A DNA stretch of 5,267 nucleotides, taken from assembly GCA_030619245.1 (NCBI GenBank), contig JAUXBS010000107.1, forward strand, positions 1 through 5,267. The letters are read 5' to 3'. Under the pieces are notes generated by a model. It did no database searches. It was not told the origin of the DNA and was given only the letters and a program-made list of their open reading frames with translations. Both the position numbers and the translations under genes were made by a program. Below are positions 1 to 5,267 of the stretch, in pieces; within the stretch, counting starts at the first letter, position 1, and each line of letters opens with the position of its first letter. Origin of the DNA: Clostridia bacterium. Lineage in GTDB: Bacteria; UBA6262; WVXT01; JAUXBS01.

Positions 1-40
1 CTGAATAGTAACAGGTTGATATATTACTTATTTATGAAAG

Positions 41-60
41 AAAATGCAACCGGAAAGTTA
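41..60 (+). repeat. Short direct repeat, copy 1
   Basis: This 20-bp stretch matches 1367-1386 at 18 of 20 positions in the same orientation; both contain AAAATGCAAC, then GG, then AAGTTA. The similarity continues weakly upstream, with an ATTT seven bases before each copy. The two copies bracket the minus-strand secreted-protein gene and part of its upstream region, with starts 1326 bp apart. I see no transposase and no clear target-site duplication. The repeat may be a DNA-level element or a relic of local duplication. Confidence 0.5.
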
Positions 61-115
61 GAAAAGCAGGTAGAAATGTCATCTGTCAAGGCCCCATTGT
101 TTTACTGAGGAATAG

Positions 116-1132
116 CTAAAAACTAAATATATCAAGAACACTGATTTCATTGGCTGTGGGCAAATCGCTTTCTACATAATTTACTATATTCCCCAGCTGG
201 GTACTGTAGTTGTTTGTATCCCCTTCCGGGACAGTAGCAGACCCGGCATCATCCATAGCCTGGAGGTCAGCTAAACTTGCTTCTGCATTTATTAAATAAT
301 AATTAGCCTGGTTAAAGTCCATGGTGTCATTTGCCATTTCCATAAGAAAGTAGCTGCCCGTTCCCTGGGATATCCCGTAACCTGTAACGTTATGGTCATA
401 ACCAACGCCATTACGGATGAGCTTTAATGTAAACATGTGGGTTTCCGTGTTCCCGGAGATAAAACTACGCACAATCTCGCATCCAGTGTACTCAGGGGAA
501 GAAATATCAACCACATAGTGCCCCTTCATAAGACCGATTTCCAGATCGCCTGTACTCTGGTTGTACCAGCCCTGGGTGACATCTTTATCACCACTTGAAT
601 CGCCTGAGACATTGAGGATATATATGACTTCATTTTCGTCAACCCGCGCATAGGTTATGCTTTTACTATGATCATTTAACTCTTCAAAAATCGTATCATA
701 GGTAGTAAAATCTGTAATTCCATTAAAACCCACATCAAAGGGAGCATCAATTGCAGTAGAAGCTTCGAGTTGTTCCCCGCTTTTATAAATTTGGTCAAAA
801 TACATATCCACGCGTTCTAAGAAAGTATAGAAGTTAAAATACCCGTCAAAACCTCCATCTTTCAAAACTCCATAGAGTTCATATATAGGGGAGCCTGAAT
901 TCCAGTTGGCACTAAAGCTAATAATACTCAGGGAAGCAAGGGGGCCCGCCAATACAGGAGTCACTTCTTTCGCAGCGGTAACAAAAACAGCATTCATACC
1001 TTTATAAGCTTCCATTTCATCGGTTTTACATCCTAACTTTTCACCAATACAACTGATAGGGTTGGATGTGTCGGTAGCGCCAATACAGAGAGAAATCAGT
1101 AATAGTCCTAAAAGTAAATGTTTGTTTTTCAT
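116..1132 (-). CDS. Secreted protein of unknown function with Sec signal peptide
   Basis: I do not recognise this 338-residue protein. The N-terminus (MKNKHLLLGLLLISLCIGA) is a typical Sec signal: positively charged start, a hydrophobic core at about residues 5-18, and a likely signal peptidase I site after I-G-A at 17-19. Cys16 follows LISL, but Leu at -1 makes a lipoprotein site unlikely. The mature part is acidic, rich in Asp, Gly, Asn, Thr and Tyr, and has no further transmembrane segment, so a periplasmic or surface location is inferred. It contains three cysteines (28, 35, 218), and C28/C35 lie close enough to form a disulfide. The start is supported by an AAGGA Shine-Dalgarno at 1145-1141, eight bases upstream. 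A strong promoter lies further upstream on the same strand. The stop is TAG at 118-116. The gene is divergent from the transporter genes, so a shared regulator is possible but a functional link is not shown. Confidence 0.8.
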   Translation of the reverse strand: MKNKHLLLGLLLISLCIGATDTSNPISCIGEKLGCKTDEMEAYKGMNAVFVTAAKEVTPVLAGPLASLSIISFSANWNSGSPIYELYGVLKDGGFDGYFNFYTFLERVDMYFDQIYKSGEQLEASTAIDAPFDVGFNGITDFTTYDTIFEELNDHSKSITYARVDENEVIYILNVSGDSSGDKDVTQGWYNQSTGDLEIGLMKGHYVVDISSPEYTGCEIVRSFISGNTETHMFTLKLIRNGVGYDHNVTGYGISQGTGSYFLMEMANDTMDFNQANYYLINAEASLADLQAMDDAGSATVPEGDTNNYSTQLGNIVNYVESDLPTANEISVLDIFSF

Positions 1133-1190
1133 ATCATAATTCCTTATATTTAAATTGATATACTCCCATACACAAAAAAACAGGCTTCCT

Positions 1191-1221
1191 CACCACGGGC
1201 ACTTCTTATTACCCCATGATG
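1191..1221 (-). other. Possible leader-RNA hairpin
   Basis: Read on the minus strand, CATCATGGG (1221-1213) can pair with CCCGTGGTG (1199-1191). This gives a 9-bp RNA stem with two G-U wobbles and a 13-nt loop. It lies inside the leader predicted from the promoter at 1325-1297. A run of seven T follows ten bases after the stem, which is too far for a good intrinsic terminator. I matched it to no known riboswitch. It could be a leader structure or chance pairing. Confidence 0.25.
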
Positions 1222-1296
1222 TCGCTTTCTCTTCGTTCAAGATGTTACATTAAACTACAAAAAGAAATACTTTCCATTAAAATCTTCTTCTCTTGT

Positions 1297-1325
1297 ATTA
1301 TACCCCAATTTATCTTGCTTGTCCA
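1297..1325 (-). promoter_or_regulatory. Sigma70-type promoter for the divergent secreted-protein gene
   Basis: On the minus strand there is TGGACA (1325-1320, five of six matches to the -35 consensus), a 17-bp spacer, and a perfect TATAAT (1302-1297). Transcription would start near 1290 and give a leader of roughly 155-160 nt before the start codon at 1132. No better promoter was seen closer to the gene. The long leader leaves room for post-transcriptional control. Confidence 0.6.
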
Positions 1326-1356
1326 CAAAAATATCATTGAATTTCTCATTCCTTTA

Positions 1357-1368
1357 TTTGTATACAAA
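1357..1368. promoter_or_regulatory. 12-bp perfect palindrome, candidate operator
   Basis: TTTGTATACAAA is a perfect palindrome lying between the two divergent promoters. It is about 30 bp upstream of the minus-strand -35 box and about 50 bp upstream of the plus-strand -35 box. That placement suits a dimeric regulator acting on either gene. Its right end overlaps the first bases of direct-repeat copy 2; copy 1 lacks the palindrome. No regulator gene is visible in the window, so the operator role is inferred from symmetry and position only. Confidence 0.35.
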
Positions 1369-1386
1369 AATGCAACAGGGAAGTTA
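1367..1386 (+). repeat. Short direct repeat, copy 2
   Basis: This is the partner of the repeat at 41-60, with 18 of 20 identical bases. It sits in the divergent intergenic region, 33 bp before the plus-strand -35 box and directly after the TTTGTATACAAA palindrome. Together the two copies bound the minus-strand gene. Whether the element binds a protein, is a duplication scar, or belongs to a genome-wide repeat family cannot be told from one window. Confidence 0.5.
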
Positions 1387-1418
1387 AATCTATACTTTCT
1401 TAAACCATGTTTAATGGC

Positions 1419-1446
1419 TTGACAAATCTATTGAACTGACTATAAT
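1419..1446 (+). promoter_or_regulatory. Consensus sigma70-type promoter for the transporter operon
   Basis: TTGACA (1419-1424) and TATAAT (1441-1446) are both perfect consensus hexamers, separated by a 16-bp spacer that is one base short of optimal. Transcription should start near 1453 and leave a leader of about 50 nt before the start codon at 1505. So strong a core promoter in front of a membrane transporter suggests that expression is limited by a repressor, in keeping with the inverted repeat over the -10 box. Confidence 0.75.
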
Positions 1447-1490
1447 ATAAAAAACAGACAGTGCGTCGATTGCATATCCTTATATTATAG
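1440..1490. promoter_or_regulatory. 11-bp perfect inverted repeat spanning the -10 box and the leader
   Basis: CTATAATATAA (1440-1450) is the exact reverse complement of TTATATTATAG (1480-1490), with 29 bp between the arms. The left arm contains the -10 hexamer. The right arm ends at the first G of the Shine-Dalgarno tract GGAAGGGAG (1490-1498). The left arm lies mostly upstream of the expected transcription start, so the symmetry would act in DNA rather than as an RNA hairpin. A repressor binding both arms is one explanation. AT-rich sequence makes chance symmetry easier, hence moderate confidence. Confidence 0.4.
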
Positions 1491-1504
1491 GAAGGGAGAA
1501 ATAA

Positions 1505-4222
1505 ATGAGAATTGAAGAAAAAGTCATGAGGGGGATTGCGGATTTTGTCATAAAACGCTACAAGTTAATCCCGTTTATTGCTGTTGCGCTTTTTATCCTC
1601 AGTATCATTGCTGCATTTAACATCGATATGAAGACTGAAATGAAGGACATGCTGCCCGATGATAACCCGCAAATCCAGAGCTACATAGAAATTTACGACG
1701 AATTCCAGGGCGGCAGCCTTATCTTAATCACCGTTGAAGGCAATGATAAGAAACAGATGATTGACTGCGCCGAGGACTTTGTAAAGGAAACCAGGTCCCG
1801 CGAAGACATAATGAAATACGTAAAAGCCATAAACCTGAAGACTGAGCGGGATTTTGCAATCAACTGGGGATTGATGCTTCAGAAGGCAAAGGACATCAAG
1901 CAGACAAAAAAGATGTTCTCAAAACTCAACCTCCTGCCCTTCCTTGATTCCCTGAACAACTCCTTTGAAGAAACCTATACCGGGGATGAAGCGGAAGAGG
2001 ATATTGAGACCTCCAAGCAGGAGAACGAGGCAACAGTTATGCTCAACCAGATGGAAACCTTCTTTGTCCTCCTGAGGCAGTACCTTGAAGACCCCAAAAC
2101 AGTGCCTGTAAAGGAACAGGGTAAAATACTTGCAGACACCTTTCTGTACGGAAACCTGTACAACTTCTGCCCCGACAATTCCATGCTCATGTTCTCCATC
2201 AGTCCGAATTTCGATTACATGCAGATTGAGAAGATGAATGATATGATGAAAAGCATAAGACAGGTAGTGGCAAAGATGCAAAAGCAGTACCCCGGCCTAT
2301 TCGTCAGCTACTCCGGGGACATGGCCGTGGGGGCAGACGAGATGACAGCAATGAGCTTTGACATGGCAGTACCCGCCCTGGTGGCGCTTGTACTGATGGT
2401 TATTTTATTTGCCTTCTCATTCACCCAGCTGCGCGCAATCGCATTTTCCCTTATCGCGCTTATTTTCGGTATTGTCTATACTTACGGCCTGATAGGCATA
2501 ACCTCAAAGGAAATCAACCTCATGACAAGCGCTATGGCAGTACTGCTATTAGGGCTTGGCATTGACTACGGTATACAGGTTTTAACCAACTTCACAACGT
2601 ACAGGCGGGACGGTTATCCCGCGGAAGAGGCAATGAGGAATACCTATATTAAATCAGGCATGGGTACCTTCCTTGCGGCATTAACAACGGCAATAGGCTT
2701 CTTTGTGCTGGCATTGACAGGTTCCAAGACCTTTTCACAGTTTGGTTTCGTAATGGGAATGGGTATTGTCTCCTGTTACGCCGCAATGACATTTATCCTC
2801 CCTTCCCTTCTGTTATGGTTCGGTAAAAAAGAACTTACCTCATCCCGCATACCAACATTAAGTTACAATTTCATAACAAAGCTCGGGCTGTTCACTAATA
2901 AAAGGAAACTGGGTACGCTTATACTCTCAGCAATCATAACCATAGGTTTGTTTGCCATGATATTCAGGAACGAGTTTGATTATGACCTCATGAATATGGA
3001 ACCCCAGGACATGCCTTCCATAATTCAGTATAATAAGATAGAAGACAAATACAGCATGAATCCCTTCACTAACATGGTCATAGCAGAGGACCTGGATGAA
3101 GCCAGGATATTTACCCGGGCCCTTGAAAAGGAACGCCTGATAGCCGAAGTCACCTCACTTGCCACGATGATACCCACGGATAGGGAACAAGAGGCGCGCC
3201 TTAGAGAAATCGCCAAAATCAGGAACATGCCTGAGCGCATAACAGCCAGAACCTACACCTCAGCCGACATAAAGGAATTCGCAGAGCAGGTACAGCGTGT
3301 AGAGTACAACATCATAGAAATGGGAGACCTCTCCGTTGCGGGGCTCGGTGAAGACAACAAGATAACCAGGAAGCGCAACGAGATCATCCGTGAGATATAC
3401 GGCGCGGAAGTAGGCAAACCAGGCAAGGAAGTGTTCCAGAGACTTATAAAACTCGTTAAATCCGATCCCTCCCTGTACGCGGCGCGGCTTACCCGCCTTG
3501 ATAAGTACTTCGCAGGTGAAATGAACAGGATAGTAAGCAACATGACAAAAATAAACCGTAAAATTACAATTGCCGACCTTCCCAAAGACGCGGTAAACGC
3601 TATGCTGCACGAAGACGGCAAGAGGAACCTGGTTACAGCCTATCCCAGGAAGGGACTGCTTAAGGACATAAAAGACATGGAGCGCCTGAACAAACGCATA
3701 CATAAGATATCACCTAAAATAACCGGTACGACGCTGCTTATCACGGAATGGATGGACGAGATGCTGCCAAGTTCAAGAAAAGCAGCTGTATATATATTCA
3801 TAACAGTATTCATATTCATGCTGTTAACCTTCAGAAATTTAAAGTACTCAATACTGGCTTCCATACCCCTGCTTATAGGCATGATATGGATGCTCGGTAT
3901 ACATCCTTTACTGGGACTGAAGTTTAACTTCCTGAACTATGCTTTCATACCCATGGTAATAGGTATGGGCATAGACTTTGGAATCCACCTGGTTCACAGG
4001 TTCATAACAGAAAACGGCGATATTGAAACAACGTACAAGTACACGGGCAAGGCGGTATTCCTTTCTGCCGCCACAACCATGATAGGGTTCAGCTCGCTGG
4101 CGCTTGTGGGCTCATATCCTGCAATAGCGTCAATCGGTTCCATATTGTTCCTGGGAATAGGCGCGTGTCTTTTAACGTCACTGATAATATTACCGGCGCT
4201 CTTGAAAAAAAAGAAAGATTAA
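1505..4222 (+). CDS. RND-superfamily (MMPL/HAE3-type) inner-membrane exporter
   Basis: This complete 905-residue transporter has the duplicated RND fold. TM1 lies at about 21-40, a large extracytoplasmic loop at about 41-285, and TM2-6 at about 286-438. The second half has TM7 at about 468-487, a loop at about 488-757, and TM8-12 at about 758-899. The expected proton-relay positions are visible: GLGIDYG in TM4 (Asp354-Tyr355) and GMGIDFG in TM10 (Asp824-Phe825), the second half having Phe where many MmpL proteins have Tyr. MKTEMKDMLPDDNP follows TM1 and resembles predicted exporters of the COG1033/HAE3 type. Relatives such as MmpL3 and HpnN move lipids using the proton gradient, so a hydrophobic substrate is inferred but its identity is not. 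The start has Shine-Dalgarno GGAAGGGAG six bases upstream, and the paralog begins at the same alignment position. The protein ends in a basic KKKKD tail. It is probably co-transcribed with the paralog 111 bp downstream. Confidence 0.93.
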   Translation: MRIEEKVMRGIADFVIKRYKLIPFIAVALFILSIIAAFNIDMKTEMKDMLPDDNPQIQSYIEIYDEFQGGSLILITVEGNDKKQMIDCAEDFVKETRSREDIMKYVKAINLKTERDFAINWGLMLQKAKDIKQTKKMFSKLNLLPFLDSLNNSFEETYTGDEAEEDIETSKQENEATVMLNQMETFFVLLRQYLEDPKTVPVKEQGKILADTFLYGNLYNFCPDNSMLMFSISPNFDYMQIEKMNDMMKSIRQVVAKMQKQYPGLFVSYSGDMAVGADEMTAMSFDMAVPALVALVLMVILFAFSFTQLRAIAFSLIALIFGIVYTYGLIGITSKEINLMTSAMAVLLLGLGIDYGIQVLTNFTTYRRDGYPAEEAMRNTYIKSGMGTFLAALTTAIGFFVLALTGSKTFSQFGFVMGMGIVSCYAAMTFILPSLLLWFGKKELTSSRIPTLSYNFITKLGLFTNKRKLGTLILSAIITIGLFAMIFRNEFDYDLMNMEPQDMPSIIQYNKIEDKYSMNPFTNMVIAEDLDEARIFTRALEKERLIAEVTSLATMIPTDREQEARLREIAKIRNMPERITARTYTSADIKEFAEQVQRVEYNIIEMGDLSVAGLGEDNKITRKRNEIIREIYGAEVGKPGKEVFQRLIKLVKSDPSLYAARLTRLDKYFAGEMNRIVSNMTKINRKITIADLPKDAVNAMLHEDGKRNLVTAYPRKGLLKDIKDMERLNKRIHKISPKITGTTLLITEWMDEMLPSSRKAAVYIFITVFIFMLLTFRNLKYSILASIPLLIGMIWMLGIHPLLGLKFNFLNYAFIPMVIGMGIDFGIHLVHRFITENGDIETTYKYTGKAVFLSAATTMIGFSSLALVGSYPAIASIGSILFLGIGACLLTSLIILPALLKKKKD

Positions 4223-4235
4223 TTCTAATAATATT

Positions 4236-4274
4236 CCCCTCTACCCACTGGGTAGAGGGTTAGGGTGAGGGGGG
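4236..4274. repeat. REP-like GC-rich palindromic element between the transporter genes
   Basis: CCCTCTACCC (4237-4246) pairs perfectly with GGGTAGAGGG (4250-4259) around a three-base ACT loop. The hairpin is followed by TTAGGGTGAGGGGGG. Read on the minus strand, the unit begins CCCTCACCCTAACCCTC and then folds back. From memory, this closely resembles a REP-like intergenic palindrome found in many bacterial genomes. It is far more GC-rich than the flanking spacer. No U-tract follows on either strand, so it is not a canonical intrinsic terminator. In the operon transcript it could stabilise upstream mRNA or cause partial attenuation. Confidence 0.65.
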
Positions 4275-4333
4275 TTTAATAAAGAAGGCAGTTTCAGCAT
4301 ACAGCAAAAAAACAGTCGTAAAAGGAGTTAAAA

Positions 4334-5267
4334 ATGAGCTTTGAAACCAAATTAACAGGAGCCTTATCCAAATTCATTATCAAGTTTCACAAGCTGATCC
4401 CCATTGCCGCAATTATCCTGGCAGTACTCTGCCTGAAGGCTGCTTCAAACATCGAGATGAAAACCGAAACGAAGGACATGCTGCCGGTAGACAATCCAAA
4501 AATACAGAGTTATATAGAAATCAATGACGTCTTCGCGGGCGGCTCAACAGCCATAATCACATTTGAGTGGCTGGATGCAACCAGGGAACCTGACAAGAAA
4601 CAGATGATTGAGTGCGCCGAAAGCTTCGCTAAAAAAACAAAAAACAATGAAGAACTGATGAAGTATATCCGGGCCATAAACCTGAAAATGGATAAGGACT
4701 TCATTAAAAAGTGGGCTCTTATGCTCTCGAAGGCCAAAGACCTTAAGCAATCCAAAGATACATTCTCGGAACTGAACCTGTTACCCTTCATCACCAATTT
4801 AAACGATTCCTTTGAAAAGACCTACACGGGAGGGGAAGCGGAGGAGGACATCAACACCAGGAAACAGGAAACTGAAGCAGTTGGAATGCTCAAACAAGTC
4901 GAGTCCTTTTTCGTATTACTGAATAAATATATTGCTGATCCTGCCTCTAAACCTGCCGCGGTTGGAAATACCCTTGCGGAGACCTTTATTTATGGAGAGA
5001 GTTATAATTTTAATTTTGATAATACTATGCTGATGTTTACTATTTCTCCCAACTTTGACATGTATGATATAAAAAGTACCATGGCTATGATGACCGAAGT
5101 AAAGGCAATTCAAAAAGAACTTCAGCAAAGCTACCCGGATATTAACGTAGGCTATACGGGAGAGGGTGCTATAGGGGCCGGTAAGATGGATGCTATGAGT
5201 TTTGATATGATGGTACCTGCCCTCGTTGCATTATTTGTTATTCTTCTCCTCTTTATCTTCTCTTTTA
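4334..5267 (+). CDS. RND-superfamily (MMPL/HAE3-type) exporter paralog, 3' end outside window
   Basis: The frame is open from the ATG to the window edge, giving 311 residues of what should be a protein of about 900. AGGAG at 4323-4327 lies six bases upstream of the start. The visible part holds TM1 (about 21-38), the first extracytoplasmic loop and the start of TM2 (about 291-311). It aligns end to end with the preceding transporter: both have KLIP before TM1, MKTE-KDMLP, IQSYIEI, LNLLPF, TYTG-EAEEDI, SPNFD and AMSFDM-VPALVAL. Identity is somewhat over half by hand count. The main difference is an insertion of about six residues around 79-86 (WLDATREP in place of GN). The catalytic TM4 motif lies beyond the edge. 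No promoter was seen in the spacer, so transcription from the upstream promoter is likely. Codon choice becomes much more T-ending from about codon 195 (position 4916) onward. Confidence 0.9.
   Translation, partial: MSFETKLTGALSKFIIKFHKLIPIAAIILAVLCLKAASNIEMKTETKDMLPVDNPKIQSYIEINDVFAGGSTAIITFEWLDATREPDKKQMIECAESFAKKTKNNEELMKYIRAINLKMDKDFIKKWALMLSKAKDLKQSKDTFSELNLLPFITNLNDSFEKTYTGGEAEEDINTRKQETEAVGMLKQVESFFVLLNKYIADPASKPAAVGNTLAETFIYGESYNFNFDNTMLMFTISPNFDMYDIKSTMAMMTEVKAIQKELQQSYPDINVGYTGEGAIGAGKMDAMSFDMMVPALVALFVILLLFIFSF

Noticed and set aside
14..22. Lipoprotein reading of the 116-1132 protein at Cys16 (coordinates here are residues)
   Set aside because: The residue before Cys16 is Leu, whereas lipoboxes need a small residue there. 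The I-G-A signal peptidase I site three residues later is more plausible.
1..108. Open plus-strand frame from the left edge ending in TGA at 106-108, possibly the 3' end of a convergent upstream gene
   Set aside because: Only 35 codons are visible, with no recognisable family. The one notable part is the direct repeat that also occurs in apparent non-coding DNA. It could be real, but cannot be supported without the sequence to the left.
1177..1221. Hairpin plus T7 run on the minus strand considered as an intrinsic terminator/attenuator
   Set aside because: Ten bases separate the stem from the T run and the stem contains G-U pairs, so terminator function is not supported.
1216..1422. 68-codon plus-strand open frame in the divergent intergenic region
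   Set aside because: It has no Shine-Dalgarno before its ATG, is AT-rich, overlaps the predicted minus-strand promoter and leader and the palindrome, and ends inside the TTGACA box of the transporter promoter. It is best explained as chance.
1919..3882. Several minus-strand open frames of 70-147 codons opposite the first transporter gene
   Set aside because: They lie wholly within a conserved RND coding sequence, lack credible ribosome sites, and read as antisense shadows of its codon pattern.
4237..4259. Hairpin considered as a Rho-independent terminator of the first transporter gene
   Set aside because: The stem is strong, but it is followed by a G-rich tail rather than a U-tract, and the reverse strand also lacks one. 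A REP-like element fits better.
4510..5128. Minus-strand open frames opposite the second transporter gene
   Set aside because: The plus frame is conserved with the first paralog across this whole stretch, so the antisense frames are incidental.

Overview
The window is a bacterial chromosomal or metagenomic fragment of moderate GC. It carries one divergently transcribed secreted protein of unknown function and two tandem, paralogous RND-superfamily (MMPL/HAE3-type) membrane transporters. The second transporter runs off the right edge. The strong sigma70-like promoters, Shine-Dalgarno sites at every start, Sec signal peptide and multi-cistron layout fit a bacterium. The REP-like palindrome and the HAE3-type exporters hint at a diderm, possibly an uncultivated lineage. 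Taxonomy cannot be fixed from this sequence.

Layout: positions 1-115 hold no gene I can support, but include one copy of a short direct repeat. Positions 116-1132 (minus strand) encode a 338-residue exported protein with no recognisable domain. Positions 1133-1504 are a divergent regulatory region. It contains a near-consensus minus-strand promoter with a long leader, a 12-bp perfect palindrome, the second direct-repeat copy, a consensus plus-strand promoter (TTGACA, 16 bp, TATAAT), and an 11-bp perfect inverted repeat that spans the -10 box and ends at the Shine-Dalgarno. Positions 1505-4222 encode the complete 905-residue transporter. Positions 4223-4333 are a spacer dominated by a REP-like GC-rich hairpin. 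Positions 4334-5267 encode the first 311 residues of the second transporter.

The two transporters probably form one transcription unit driven by the 1419-1446 promoter. Their N-terminal halves are a little over half identical by hand alignment, so they arose by tandem duplication of a whole transporter gene. Their substrate is unknown. Related families (MmpL3, HpnN) move lipids or other hydrophobic molecules across or out of the inner membrane, so lipid or amphiphile export is a reasonable inference. The divergent exported protein may or may not belong to the same pathway. The best leads for something new are the palindromic control region between the divergent genes, the paralog pair itself, and an abrupt codon-usage change inside the second paralog. 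I saw no evidence for a defence system, CRISPR array, tRNA/rRNA gene or insertion sequence.
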